From Phoronis australis (Eukaryota; Phoronida; Phoronidae), in the NCBI GenBank assembly GCA_002633005.1, contig NMRA01000283.1, positions 186,001 to 250,000 of the forward strand: a DNA stretch of 64,000 bases. The letters run 5' to 3'. A program made the translations under genes and the position numbers. Each line of letters opens with the position of its first letter. Position 1 is the stretch's first letter. Positions 1-13,342 of the stretch are shown piece after piece. A model generated the notes under the pieces. That model worked only from the letters and a program-made list of their open reading frames with translations. It made no database searches and was not told the DNA's origin.

Positions 1-2005
1 AACTAATCTTACTCTAGTTCAATCTGTCGCATCATTTGTTTATAATAGTCTGCTGTTGTATTGACGTGTTGTAAGTCAATGTCACTTTTCACTTTTCTCC
101 TTTCTCTTATTCTTGCGTATATTGATAACAGTTTAACATTCCTATTTATTACTGTGTGTTCATTGTCTGAAGCCCGGATATAATACTAACTTCGGTTTCA
201 GGGCTGCATTTTATAATATTAGTATATTTTTGTGGGTCTTAATAAATTGGTAAGTGGAGTATGAGTCTGAAATGTTAAGAAAATGTCTGTATCTGTATGA
301 TACAGTGGACTTAAACAGTCCTCTTAATAGGACATGCCTGTTTACACTGGACTCTAACAGTCCTCTCATTGGACCATCACCTGTTTACTCAATACCTAAA
401 ATGACTCGCAGGTTACCTCAAGCACACAAGGTGACGTTTTAAACCTACCCACACCACAATGATTTCCACCTCTAAACATGTCTTCCATGGCATCATAAGT
501 TTCAAAAAGCCAGGGGTTTTGACGAGATGTGGCAACCCATAAAAATTGGGCCATTTCAAGTCAATATTAAGTGACCCTTTTATTCCTTTTAATGGTAAAT
601 GTCAATTGTCACCGTGACAAGGGAAACTACGAAACAAATTTGGAAGAGTTAATATTGTGATTTTTGTATTGGGCGGTAGCTGGGGCTGACATGTACCTTT
701 AATATCCAGTCATCTGTAGCGAATAGCCACTCCTAAACTATGAATTTCGAAACTTTCTTTTTCTGGCTAGTTTTTTTTTTCTGAAAATCGTGTCCGCTTC
801 CCGTAGCACAAAAATTTCCACGATGTATCTACTTGTATGTCAAATTGTCATAAATTTCCAACAGAACTTGCACATGTACATGCATGAAATATGTCTATTT
901 TATTTCCGGGAACTTAGGAGCAAAACACAGTTGAGTAGTTTAGTTTGCTCTCAAGTAAAACATCTAGTGCAGCTCAAAAGATGCACTTAGCTGAAACTAA
1001 AAGGTGCGCTGCGTTGTTGCAAACGCTAGTTATTTCTACCGGAAATTAGATTTAAATGTCTGAAGTATTTTTGTCATGGAAAACTGCGAATGTCTAATGA
1101 AGCTGAGTCAATTCCCCGGATTAAAGCAACAAGATATGTTTTGGAATGCTTTTCCATGCATTTCTAATTGCTTGTGAGAGGTAGAAGCATGACCTTAAAT
1201 CAGCATTGTAGTAGGAGTGATTGTTTTGTTTACTTGTTTGTAGCAGGCTCGTGGTGTGGTTCGAATGATTTCTGAAACGACGGACCTTTGCAATCGTCGA
1301 CACTGTAGAGTTTTCGGTAAGGTCCTTGATGCAACTTAGTTAGGGGGAAGGGAAATCTGTATACATAACATTGACTCTAAGTTCTATGTTCTTGAGATGA
1401 GACAGAATTCGTAATACCAGAAATGAGGATTCTCTCAAAGAACGGGGGTCAAATTCGGATGTAATGTGGTCCAGAAACAGAACGTTCTAGCGTTACCACC
1501 TGCCAAACTTTCAAATCAGGCGTGATTAAATGAGTGGTTACACTTCATTACATACTCGTACGGAAATGTTTAGTCGGATAATGACTTGAATTTTTTCATC
1601 TGGTTGCATTTTGCGTGTTACTTAAGTTGTTTACATCGATGGAAATGGGAACAGCGCACTATTGCGAAGGCTCACTACTCTGATAGTTCATTACTCCGAA
1701 AATATCTAAAATTTCGGACTCGGGTGTAATTTTTATTCTTTCACATGCAAAAAATAAACAATACTTCGGTTATTAGATGCACGGAGTGGTGTACCAATAT
1801 CCAAACCAACGCCCGGATTTCATGCGCATGCGAATTTGACCGCTTGTCTTACGAATACAGAAAAATGAGTACGTATTTGCATTTTTAAAAGAATGTGAAG
1901 TAGGAATATTGATGAATAGGGCCCGGCGTCCCAGGTTACACAGCGACACGTGAGTCTCGATCCCTGTATATATCCACAACGCCGTAAACAACCGCAAAAC
2001 ACATT
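1..2005. other. No gene recognised
   Basis: Only short frames (up to about 75 codons) without family resemblance. Two 13-base near-copies (cagt.gactctaacagtcctct-like) lie at about 302-364. A reverse-oriented CACTACTCTGATAG motif near 1670 relates to the 11654 minisatellite. Confidence 0.5.
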
Positions 2006-2325
2006 CAGTGCTGCCTAGTTTTCGTGCTACTGGAAATTCATGTGTTAGTTGGTTGTTGTCTGATTAGTTTACAAATTTTTCTCGGTTGTATTACACTATT
2101 CGTCCTTGCAATGCCCTCGAAGTTTTGCTGTGGCTGCAACTCCGACGTGAAAAAGTTTGATAAACAGGACAAATACCCGTGGATGCGTGATCTGAAATTT
2201 AATTATTCGCCTTCCCGACATCAGTGAGAGACACGAAAATGTCCCTGATTTCCGAGATCACGCGCTTTCTTTCTTATCTGTAGGACAAATGAGAGTTCTA
2301 TCGCCGTGTAATCCGGGACAGGCCA
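2006..2325 (+). repeat. Dispersed repeat, copy 1 (carries the THAP-like frame)
   Basis: About 300 bases align with 43013-43275 in the same orientation. Shared blocks include cagtgctgcct, gttgttgtctgatta, tattcgtcctt, the MPxK start region, and the end gtgtaatccg. The two copies differ by several indels and many substitutions. Confidence 0.7.
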
Positions 2326-2453
2326 ATTATCCACAATACATGCATCGAATCCATGTCAAGATCGCGTCATTTCACAGCGTGACTGAAAAGTTTAGGGCCG
2401 CTGCGCCTCAATATCACCCACCGGAACCACGCTCACGACCGGATCGAAACTAA
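2111..2453 (+). pseudogene. THAP-like reading frame, frameshifted
   Basis: An ATG at 2111 opens a frame starting MPSKFCCGCNSDVKKFDK and continuing through KYPWMRDLKF to a stop at 2227. The Cys-rich start followed by a basic stretch and W resembles the opening of a THAP module. From about 2196 the next frame is open for about 82 codons and begins RLPDISERHENVPDFRDH, which could be the continuation after a one-base shift. No later C-x2-H pair is found, so a complete THAP domain is not shown. A related but more damaged sequence lies at 43117-43275, so this belongs to a repeat and is probably a transposon relic. Confidence 0.3.
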
Positions 2454-2486
2454 ATGTACAGTGTAGTTGGTGGGCTACCTATCTCC

Positions 2487-2862
2487 CAGTAAACATGCAG
2501 GTACTGGGCCAATACTGGCCCTGAACTGTCTCAGGCCCAATGTTGTAGGCCAGTTCTGGCCCAATAACATTTTGCACACCTTCTCGATATTTGGCCGGTA
2601 TAAGATTGCGACATCAGGCCAGTAAAGGGACAGTACGAGGCCACTACCGGGCCAGTACACCAAAAACCGGTCTCGGCCCTATAAAGGACCAGTATTGCCA
2701 GACTGTGTTGGCCCTGCACAGGGCCATTGATGGGCTCATATTAAGCCAGTACTCTAATTACATAGGCGAAAGTGCAGTGGTGGGCCAGTACAGTGCCAGT
2801 ATTGAACCACTAAGGTTGCCTTTACAGGCCCAATGCAGGAATATTAATGTTTGTGGGTATAG
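2487..2862. repeat. GGCCAGTACTGG minisatellite element with inverted ends
   Basis: Degenerate copies of a unit related to GGCCAGTACTGGGCC, in both orientations, fill this stretch. The left end reads CCCAGTAAACATG and the right end is roughly its reverse complement (AATGTTTGTGGG). This suggests a short terminal-inverted-repeat element with a tandem-repeat core. A fragment with the same end and core is at 11290-11335. Confidence 0.6.
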
Positions 2863-5800
2863 CGAAACAACAGGTTTTTTTTAATGCTTCAGGTTTTTAA
2901 CTCCTACAACATTCACTTTGTTGGTCATTTCAATCCTATTGCATATGCAGCTGTGACTTACAAGAAGAAAGGGCTCTTGTTCTTTAATGCTTTCATTACT
3001 ATGAAACTGCTAAGGTAAAATACTTACAAAAAATGATGAATTATGTAAATAAAAACTAAGCAACTAACTAATTTTTACAAAACTGTCTCGGGCTGGTGAG
3101 TGGACTGGTAGCTTCACACAGTCTTCGCCCTCCCTCCCTGTCTCGAGCGTTTCGGAACATGGTGCCTCTTTTACTATAAAGCTTGCATTAGTATTACTGT
3201 GCTCCTTGATCACAATCCCTGAAATAAAACAACGCCTGCTTAGTATCTCAGAGTACAAACTAACAGACTCCACTATACATTTTCCAGATAAGTTATGCAT
3301 AATAAGAATTACCTAAAGACAATACACCATTCCAACACAAAACTTATTTGAAATGCATAATCTTCAAGATATATAAATGTTTCATCCTTTTTGAACACAA
3401 GTATTACAGCTGGTCGTAGGACATCAGTTTCTTGTAATAAATGTTTTCAGAAGCGACTTTTTATTCATTCCATTTCTTTCCAAAATTTCTATTTGGTTAC
3501 CATTTAAGATTCCTAAAAATACTTCACAATCTGTTACAAAAAAGTCTCGTGAGCATCAATTGATGGTTTTGCTCGTGTTTACACACAATTGACACTGATG
3601 TTACTTTTTCAACTTCATCCCCAAGTCTCAAGATGGCGCTGATCGGTTTAGTCATTTGAGGCTTGGTTATGGGAATTACTTTCTGGCAGTGATTGACCGA
3701 TGCCTTGACATCATTGAACAAAGGCAGATTGTAATTGTTTTCACATTGCAGCAATTCATGCGACAGAAGGCAATGTTTTAGTTAATCTCTGAAATAAAGG
3801 TTGTTATTATTTTCAATTTTTATTTATGAATAGTATTAATCTGTTTTCAAATCAAAATACATCATTTTTGCAATTGTTTAGACCTAAATTGCTGCAATAT
3901 ACCGTTGTTTTTCATTTTTATATAAAACTGCAGAAAATTTCGAAATACTTGTGATATTCCGGCAATTTCAGTAAGAAGTCTGACACATCTCATTTCTCAT
4001 TACCAAGACTCAAATGGCTTAACTGATCAGCACCATCGTGAGGCTTGGAGACGAGGCTGAGTGCTGCTTATATTGTACGACGGCGCGAGTGCACAAAGTT
4101 TTGAAAGAAGTAAACACAGCAACAAAACGGGGATTTTTTACGTTTCATAAGATCGCCAATAGCTCGCATTGTTTTGGATTTTGATATTTGGGCGTATGGA
4201 GTTTCGTTGTGAAACAACTAAAATGAGATAGAACATGTAAAATGGGCGTATAGTAAATAGATGGAAGTTCCTAACAATCTTTAAAGCCCCACAGCACAGT
4301 TTCGGAGGTCGAATTCAAACTTAAGTAAAGCAAATTTTGCATGGGAGAAACGGATTTCAGAAGCAAATTTTCAACTCCACTTGATCCCTAGAAGATTTAC
4401 GTAAACTCCGTGTACTCAACTTATTTTATGGAGAAAGCTCTAAAAGAGTTATGCAAATAAACAAAAATTTCAATCAAAGAGGAACTCCCCCCCTCCCCCC
4501 AAGGCCAAACCTTTAGAACCTTTAGGGTCTATGTCACACCCTCGCAATGTTCTCAACTTTTCTATACTAGCAGGTGTTTCATGAAAACTGATGCTCAGCA
4601 ACTGCTATCAATTGCTTAACGACAAGTACTCTTTTGTTATCTTACTTAAAAAAGTCAAGTAGTCATGCTGGCGCGCAACTGGCAAATATAATCCAGACAC
4701 TTGACTTTATATTTCGTTCACAACTGACGTCATTCACTAGGCTACTTAGTAAAATATAAAGGTTAGACTGTTAAAGTTGCTCAGAATTTTCTCAAATGAG
4801 AATGGAACTTAATAACAAAATTAGCACCAAACACATTTTTGAATACCTTCTTTCACTTATCATATTAAACTGCCTTCGAGTGGTGATTTGCAAACAAAAA
4901 TCTTGAAACCCATTAAGGTTAATTTTGACGTTCATGGCAGACGACCTTCGTACACATCCGGATTTTTCATAGACAGTACTGAAACAATTCCGAGGCTCTG
5001 TTTAGCCCGCTCACGAAAGCTAATTGAGTGTCCTTTACGTAATTTAATTTCAATATGAATGCATTTAAACTCTGGGTTTGCAAAATAACCTTGTTTAAAA
5101 CTGAAGAATATCTAAGTAGGGATTACTGCGAAAACCGGCAGTTGCCGATAGCTAATTTTCTGGAACGAAATGGATGGTCTGACATCAGAAATCTCCACCA
5201 AAGCCGAGAAATGTTTGTTGCGCTTCAAACAAGAGCAGTCCATAAAGTCAAGATCAAACACAAGATAGGTTCTTGCATTTAAATTCTAAGTTACTAGTAA
5301 GTGATAAAATGAGCTATAAGTTGAAGCAAATTACACGTAAATGGAAATCTAAACTGCATACAAATTTCTTGATTTTGACACAGGGTTTGCTTGCACAAAC
5401 TCAATAATTATTTTATCTTTGACAGACGTACAAGTTTAAAGACAAGTGAAATCCGCCATGTTAACTATTTAGCCTCCTTGAATTAAGAGTTTTGTGTTTC
5501 CTTTGGAAATTCTGTAACCAATTCACCATTCACAACTTGGGCAATTCAATGGGATCAAGGAAAGAAGGCTTCTGATGTTTATGCAGGGATATTACATTTG
5601 TTCAAATAGTGCATACAAAAGGGCAAATGTACATTGCAGTAGATGTACTTCCAACATCCAGCGCATCTTTTAAAACGAAGTCTTTCAAAATTCAAGATTC
5701 TATTAGTTAACTTACAGTCGTAGAACTTACGGGTAATGTATAGGTTGAAGATTACATTAAGATTAGTGAACATTTTCCAATATTTGATCGTAAATTACCA

Positions 5801-6228
5801 TTCCTGCTTACAACTTTTACTTGAGCATGACTGTGTTCTAATTTTCAATGCCCTTGAGGTTTCTGTTTCATATGTTACCACCAGGGGCACCCAAAGGGTA
5901 CAGGTTCAAATGTGGTCAGGAATAACCTTGTTTATGTAATACCAGTCTGCGGTGCACACAGATTTTACGTGCATTTAGAACAGTTGAAACTGGAAACATA
6001 GGCTTAGCAAAGTTTTAGTGTCCAACCTTTATGTTTCTTATATGGTTAAAACTTATGGGCCATCCGGAAATTTGTTGGCTTGTGTTGTAAATCACAGGAA
6101 TCATCAACTTCTGATCATCCTCAATACACTAAAATATAACAAGGCACGACACTCGGAACTAGGAATTCCATGAGTGCTTCACGTTACACAAAAATCTTCT
6201 CAAAAGCTGATGTCAGACCTTTTATGAT
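2863..6228. other. No gene recognised
   Basis: A/T-rich DNA with short unsupported frames. A C-run occurs at about 4486-4500. Nothing else is supportable. Confidence 0.5.
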
Positions 6229-6325
6229 TATAGTGCATTCGGGAAGATCAGACTCGGAGGCTGAGGATGCTTGTGGTATAACTCACAGTCGTCCTCAGCC
6301 TCTGACAGTACCCAACACCACTATA
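6229..6325. repeat. Foldback sequence
   Basis: TATAGTG at 6229-6235 pairs with CACTATA at 6319-6325, and an inner 11-base arm GAGGCTGAGGA (6257-6267) pairs perfectly with 6292-6302. It may be a small MITE. No coding frame is evident. Confidence 0.6.
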
Positions 6326-7898
6326 AATATATACCACAATATATGACACTCATGACTAAAAATTTCATGGGTGCTTCACTAATTCACTACAGCTGTCCAT
6401 ATCAAGCGCAAAACTCAATAAATTTATAAAAAAACAGGGGTTCAGCAAACCATGAGCAAATGACCAACTGTACTTCCTTCTGATAGAATTTACAGTGTCC
6501 AGCTCTGGACAGTGAGTGCGCAAAAAAATCGCGGTCGAAGCACAAAATTCTGTGCAGAAACCAGATGTGTACTGTCAACGTGCCCCACTTGAGTCGATAC
6601 GGAATTATACGATGACTTACGGCCGGACGGAAATTGCCGATTTATCACGGAAGGTATCAGAATGGTATGGATAAGTGTGGAGTTAGTGACCTTCCCCCAT
6701 GAATCCGCAATTTCCATGCAGCACATTGACAGTACGCGTCGACTTTTTGGGAAGATTTTTTGCTTTGATCGCGAATTTGTTGCAAACTTGAAGGAGCAGG
6801 GCACCGTAAATGCTAAGCAGTTGCATCGCCCTGAATGCTGCAGGCATGCGATAGTATAGGAAACACGTAGCCCCTCGGTTGGCCGGTTAGGGGCTACAAT
6901 ACTCCCATCGCTTTCTGTACGAATTTCGTCCCGTGTATTTTAAACGGGAGGTAGACCAAATCTGGCCACCGATTAGAAGTTTTCACCTCGTCAAAAATAC
7001 ATTCCACAATTGAAACTATGGCTTAAAAAGCGCTTACTTTCTTCAGTGGTCCTTTCTACATGTACTTCTACATGTCTTCGATGAAGCTTAGTTACGAGAA
7101 TTAAAGGAGAATGTCACCATAAAACAACCTATTTTGTATCAGTTTAGATCGAGTAGTTCTACTCGATAACGGCAGGTTCGGTTGCATTACCTGACACCTG
7201 ACGGTAGACTGAGGTGTTGAAATTATACAATGACGTAAATGGTTTCACACGCAGTCTGTTCAGCAGTTCACAACACGGGTTAGTGGTGTCTGCTTACCGC
7301 TTGAATTCATCGTTTAACACCAATAAATCATTAAACTTCGACTTAAAACCCTTAAAAATACGCCGACTTCTTATAAAAACGTGTTGTTTTATTTTGCTGT
7401 TACGGATTTAATGGTAATTAGACATACCGTATCCTACAAAGTTCGGCATGCCAATTTACCAAGGTCGGTAGCAGGAGTTTGGGGTCTGTTTGGAGATAAA
7501 TTCAAAGTATTCTTCCGTGAAATACAGACAGCAGAACCTAGATCTGTGTTGTTTGTACTTGTGATTTTTTGAGTTCTTAACATATGAAATGCTTGTTATC
7601 CCGGCCAGGTCCGTTGGGGCCGCCAGGACTGGCACGAAATTATTTATGTGAATTAGGCACGAAACTGAAAATCTACTTACTTTTCGGGGGCCGTGAAGTC
7701 GGGTTCCCCTTCCACAGACCGTCATGGCAAAGGTTGTACAGTAACAATGATTTGAATAATGTGTTTGTATTTCTATATAAAGATTCCCCTAACATGTGAC
7801 CATAGCATATAAAATGGAGTAATTGTTTCACAACAGCTTTCTGTCAGCAAACACTGAATTAGCATGCGCTCACACGGCCTCGGTGCCCGGTCAATTGA

Positions 7899-8030
7899 CC
7901 TATCGCCAGGATTATGACGGACGGCTTAATTGACCAATCAGAACGCAGCATTCTAGGCACACCTTCGTCTGCGTTTCCAAGCCGCCAAACCACACGTAGT
8001 CGAGTAAAACTTACTTTATTCTATAGCACA
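7899..8030. repeat. CCAAT-containing dispersed repeat, copy 1
   Basis: It matches 43781-43905 over about 120 bases, including ttgacctatcgcc, the block gaccaatcagaacgcagca, cacaccttcg and gtaaaactta. It contains a CCAAT motif. Function is unknown. Confidence 0.6.
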
Positions 8031-9580
8031 AGAATGGGGGAATGGTGTTGATATGGCGTATGTAGCACCGACATCCGTTATGCTGCTCCAGAATAATATC
8101 CCGTCATTTTTTGGTATGTCCTAAGCCGAAAAAAATGATGTTGAAAAGCGTAAACTATGGATCAAACTGTACGTCCACACGAGCAGCTGAACTTAGCGAT
8201 GTTGTTTGATAACTCGAAGACTATAATAAACACAAATATAATAGTTCCAAGATACGCACTTCTCAGCTTGGTGGCTATGGTGCAGGGCTATCTCAGATTT
8301 TGACTCCCGAGTTTCCTACGTCTGGCAGCCTTTGTCTCGGCACCTGCTGGATCTCAGCACTCTAGCGGTTGTCCCCGGAAATTGTTGTTTTCAAGGACAT
8401 TTTTATTTTATGTTTTTTTATTTATTCCAACCTAATGGATATTATTTTGTTTCGTATCATTCTTCACTACCGCGAGCCACTTCCTAAGCATATTGGGCTC
8501 TCGAGGAAGTCGAAAAAACGATATACCCGCTTTCTTCGCAGCTTCATGTTCGCACAAATGGGAACGATGCACCGCAATATAGCGGCATTCGCTCTCCAGA
8601 CGAACCACTGACGTCGCTGCGTCATTTCTCACCTTCCTCACAAGTTAACCTCTCGGCAAGTTGAGGTCGACCGTATAAGAGGCGATGTGGATATAGATCG
8701 ATTAAGACGTTAAAAAAAACTAATTAAATGGGGTGGCATTCTCCTGGTCACTTTGGCGAAGAATTCCAACTCCACTGTTTTGGTCATCGTTAACTTTTTC
8801 ACCACGTGCGTGATAACCAAAAAGTATTTCAACTGAGTCACGTGAGTTATAGACATAGGCTAGCACGAGACTGAGCGAAGCGCGTGACGCTGACGCGTGA
8901 CAAAATAGCATGGGAAGGAATCAGGTGAAATTTGAAAGACTTGTGTCACTTGCATGCCCCATTTTTTAGTCCTCCCGCTTTTTTGTTAGCAAAACGTCCA
9001 CTTTGTCAGAGATTCGAGCCCCCATATTAAAGGCCGGGTGCGCACATGCCTTGTACTTTTTATTCGTCAACACGCGTGATTTCACGTAACTTCTTCAAAA
9101 TGGCACCCGGTAAGAGAAACTCGAGCAAAACACGACAGATTTTTATCAATTTGTTCAAATTATCTTTGACTGATTGTCTCCACGGCGGACTGACACTTAT
9201 AGTATGACTGAGTTAATTATAACTCCATGTGAATATACACATGTTTCATTGGATCTTATTTCCTGTATTTTGAAATTCGTAACTTTTTGTGGGGATGTAC
9301 TATCTTCCCAGTATGTCTGCAGCATCCCGGCAGGGCGATGTAATTGCCTAGTACAGCCGCGTAAAAATTTCAAATTACAGCAAATAAAATAAAAAAAAAC
9401 ATGCATATAAACACATGGAATTATAATTAACGCATCAGAAGAAATTAACAATTACTCGTGGTTTGCTGGACCCGTTTAGCATACTTTTATTGAGTTTTGT
9501 GTCTGATATGTTCGACTGAAGTGAAGCACACGTGGAATTCCTAATCCCTAGTGCCATATCATATAGTATACTGTAATTTT
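8031..9580. other. No gene recognised
   Basis: Overlapping short frames on both strands around 8369-8641 show no family resemblance. gggtgcgcacatg at 9015 resembles the end of the GCGCACCCAG MITE family. Confidence 0.45.
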
Positions 9581-9864
9581 CAGTGGCGGATCTAGGATAC
9601 CATAAGGGGGGACAACATGTTGCCTCGGGGAATTGGGCAAGTCGCGATGGCATGTGTGAACAAGCGGCCCGAAAGTTGCGGGGACTTCCCGTTCAAGAAA
9701 TCTCTCTGTGGACTAAAAAAAACGGGTACACGATTCTGACGGCGGTCTGAGCCCCCTCATCCGCTACCGGTCCTAGTTACTAGATTACTGAACTCAATAT
9801 TTCCTCACGGCAGCCAAGGGAGGGGGGGTTGGGCCCCCTGCCCCCCCTCCTAAATCCGCCTATG
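9581..9864. mobile_element. MITE of the CAGTGGCGGAT-terminus group
   Basis: The left end is CAGTGGCGGATCTAGGA. The reverse complement of the right end is CATAGGCGGATTTAGGA. The flanks are ATTTT and ATTTG, a 5-bp target duplication with one mismatch. G-rich and C-rich runs lie just inside the ends, as in the other group members. No transposase frame is present. Confidence 0.7.
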
Positions 9865-10279
9865 ATTTGTATTGGCCTCTGGAGACGGTCAGGGCAGAAG
9901 CTGAGAACGTCTGTGGTATAAATCAGGTTGTACACTCTTACAGAGATTGACACGGCATTCAAACTAAGCAAACAAATTTGAAACTTACCAGAAATCTGAA
10001 GTTCAGTGTCAAAATCCTTCACTACTCTGTTACACACGCTGGTTCCAAACTGTAGAAAATCTCTCAACAGCTCAAGTGTTCTTCAATGGAATTTTCGAAA
10101 TGGCGGTTTTTAATGAGAGTGATCTGGCGAAAAGTTTTCTAAAGAATAGAATTTTTTAAGATAAAACTTAGTGTTAAATTAGTAAGCGCTCCCCTGTGGG
10201 CAAGCCCATAACTGCCCTCATGTGTTCAAGTCTGTATTTACTGCTCAAGCAGTCGTTTTACAGTATTGGGCCATTAGTA

Positions 10280-11244
10280 CATAGGCGAATTTAGGGGGGG
10301 GCGCCAGGGTGCCCCCCCCCCCTTCGCTGCCGCAAAAAAAGTAAAACAGCAAGAGCGTAGGGAAATGTTGAGTTTATCAATTAACCCCGGTAATTAACAT
10401 TATACGGCGGAAAAAAGATTGAAATGTGTGCAGTTTTAGAATGTTTGGGGGGGGGGGGCTCAGATCCAATTTCAAGTGTCAAATTCGGAACACGGCTCAA
10501 TAGTAGCGGAACTTTGGCTAAGTATAGGCTCTACCTCGATCTCCCAGGCGACCGGCAGTGGCGCTGCACACTACGACTCCGTTTCCGTCGTCTGCTTCAC
10601 TGTGCAATGAAGTAAATTACTTCATTTTTTAAAGAATATGGAATCTGAGTGACGATGAAAAAACAGAAGCTGCTGGTAAGATGTGAATTTTAATCGAAGC
10701 CTTAGTTAATCACTCAGAAACTCATAATTCTCTCTTTGCCAAACCTTAAGACGATTTCCAAAGCAATCGCGTCATTAATGCCAACACATAATAACGGATT
10801 TGGTCTTTTTGGACAATTGAAGACTATTCTAAATACAACAAATTTGTTACGCACTGATAGCACAAAATATAAAAAGTGTAATAAACATTAAAAAATGAAG
10901 AAGGTTTCGCGCGCAAACGCTGTGGACCATAAACAAGTAGGTCTCTTAGTAACTAATTAGGAGTTGAATTGTGGTTGCGCAGTAGTAAAGCACGAGCGCT
11001 CTATTCGTCAGGTAGTGAGTTCGAGTCAGTGGTACTTGCAGTTTTCCTGTTTGACACTTTCTTGGGTTTTTTGCTTTTTTTCTTCGATAATACTTCGGGA
11101 ATCAAGGAAAATGCTTGATTTTTAGAGGAAAAAACAGAAAAATTTCCTCCCCCATTGGGTGCTATGCGCATCTACAATCGTGCTTTGCGCAATTGTTTAC
11201 AGACAAAATGTTGGCCCCCTTGTGATATCCTAGATCCGCCACTG
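10280..11244. mobile_element. Long MITE of the CAGTGGCGGAT-terminus group with internal extra DNA
   Basis: The left end CATAGGCGAATTTAGG and right end CCTAGATCCGCCACTG are inverted repeats. A perfect 5-bp duplication TAGTA flanks it (10275-10279 and 11245-11249). Its first about 120 and last about 85 bases align with the 328-bp element at 45157-45484. The middle of about 640 bases has no counterpart there and includes a tRNA-like module (10971-11032), so it is either a nested insertion or the longer form. Confidence 0.8.
10971..11032 (+). repeat. tRNA-like SINE module
   Basis: A B-box-like GAGTTCGAGTC lies at 11017-11027, and an A-box-like GCAGTAGTAAAGCACGAG lies about 35 bases upstream. The spacing suits an RNA polymerase III internal promoter. 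It does not fold as a full tRNA, so a tRNA-derived SINE head is more likely than a gene. Confidence 0.4.
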
Positions 11245-11289
11245 TAGTAGCCCAGAAAACCGGTAAGCGGTACAAGCGGTAACAAGTAA

Positions 11290-11335
11290 CAGATATCCAG
11301 TACTGGGCCAATACTGTCATGTTTACTGGGCTGTC
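11290..11335 (-). repeat. Fragment of the GGCCAGTACTGG element
   Basis: It contains CAGTACTGGGCCAATACTG followed by CATGTTTACTGGG, the reverse complement of the left end of the 2487-2862 element. Confidence 0.6.
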
Positions 11336-11653
11336 CCTGTCAGTCTTTACGGAGTCAAAGAGTCCCATTATTCAGTCGTCTTAAATTTAAAACTGCCGCT
11401 GGTCACCACAGTCCTGACCCGATGTTGTCTCTGCTCGAAAATGAGTCGTTTGTTAGATTCAAGAATCACGATTGGCAGTGATTGGAACTGAGCTCATTTG
11501 TAAACAGTGCAATTAAAATTTTAAGAACTATTCAACTTTTACATACCCTTGAAATGATAACAAAATGGACCCAAATACAATACTTTATCCATGTCAGTTC
11601 CGACTCATTAGCAGGCAATTGGAGTAATGAACTGTCGGAGTCAGTCTAGCTGG

Positions 11654-11755
11654 TTTCGGAATTGTGGACATTCGAAGTTGTGAACTTTAGAAGGTAGTGA
11701 ACCCTAGAAGTAGTGAAACTTCAGAGTAGTTAACTTTCGGAATAGTGACATGTAA
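11654..11755. repeat. Degenerate tandem repeat, unit about 16-17 bp
   Basis: Six successive units resemble TTCGGAATAGTGAAC (for example ttcgaagttgtgaac, ttagaaggtagtgaac, ctagaagtagtgaaa). A similar motif in reverse orientation occurs near 1670-1710. Confidence 0.55.
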
Positions 11756-12262
11756 CCTTGGAAAGCTTTTCCATCAAGGTTGTTGCTCGTATGAAGTCTG
11801 CAAGGCTGTGCACCATTGGTACTGACTGACAAGAAAAGACTGTCTTCGTTGAACAAAGTTTTTATTAGGTCTTGATCCAGTTTTCCCTAATAATGTGAAC
11901 ATGCTGGTCAGGGTTTTCTCAGTACAAGAAAACACGGTAGTTAAATGTCTGATTTTTAAACAACAACACAGAACTGCCTATAGTGAACTTACCGTCGGCG
12001 TGCACTGAGTTTAAAAGAATGGAAACGCACACGCGTGTACACGCATGCATGTCAATCCACCAATCCACATCCAAAGTGGACACTGGATGAACTACATATT
12101 TGACGATCACTTTCATTCCAAATTTGAAAATGCCTGCCCTTTATCATTCTACGCCAGCAAGTATACCAAAATAGCCGATAACAAACCTATTTATGCTGTT
12201 TTGTTTCTTGGTCGATTTTAAAGCATTCACACAGCACTACTTTTTGGGAGCGCTCTCGATGC

Positions 12263-12490
12263 TATGCATGAGCGCACCCAGGGGTATTTGGCGAAGTGGG
12301 CAAAGGGGTCTGCCTCAAAGAAACAAAAACTCCAAAAAAGTAGAAAATGAGTCAAAAGTCCACTGAAAAGGCAGGGACTATCTAAATTCGGCGAATGCAC
12401 AATTCATAGCTGTGAACGTATCCCGTTTTTTTGGTAAAAGGTCCTCATTCTCAAAAATTTGAGAGTCCACTTTTTAGGCTCGTTGGGCTC
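12263..12490 (-). mobile_element. MITE family with GCGCACCCAG end, copy 1
   Basis: It starts GCGCACCCAGGGG. Read on the minus strand it aligns with 13343-13575 and 20296-20540 through actgg/ttttgtctcgttttctac, tttttcggagtt and ttgcccatttcgcc-like blocks. Noncoding. Confidence 0.65.
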
Positions 12491-13342
12491 ATACTATAGG
12501 TATAGACATTTGCTTTTAGACTCTCTTGTTACGCTATGTTGTACCCACCACGCGCGTTTAAAGTCCTGATCTCACACGTTGTTAACCCTTATTACATGAT
12601 TAGAGGATATTATAAGGATCCAAGAAGTACCTACCCCATAATTAATATACGATCCGTACTCGAAAAAAGTTTAAATGAACGCGCCACTTACGATTCGCAT
12701 CCGAAGAACCACCGCCATTTTCAACTTGCCGCGAACCCGGAAGTACAATTCATTCAGGAACTCGGGCTAAGAAAACGCCGCCAGTGTGAATGGACGAGTG
12801 CCTTTTACCAGCCTGCAAACGGGAGAAAAATAATGGACAGCGCGCCTTAATTTTAACAACATCAAAATACGGACAATTTTATCGAATTTGCTGAAGAAAT
12901 GTTGCGAATAAATTTTGACAGAAATTATTTTGTGGGACTCGGGACCGCAGCCTATTGGACCCAGTGGGGATCGAGACAAGACACAGGCGAACGGTAAAGG
13001 CATGCGGTTGCAAGCTGTTTTGTCGAAGTAAAATGTTCAAATCATAAATGCCGTATATATTCAAAGGTAGTTTCAGATACTTGCATAAAATTACGGGCTG
13101 GTTAAACCTGTGTCACTCTGCCGCGGCAGCCCTTAGCTAGCCTCAGTGCCAGCTACGAGTATGAAGACTACCGTCAAAATACAGCTAGCTTGTTAGTAGG
13201 CCCATACAGCTTTGGGCCAAGGCTACCCTTAAACCTACCTGGTCGCTGGCCACAGCGCTTACTCAAACGAGGTTTATTTAGAACTTGGGTACTTCTGGCG
13301 AACTGTGCAAAGTTGATGGCTTTCAACTGAGATTTCCCAGAC

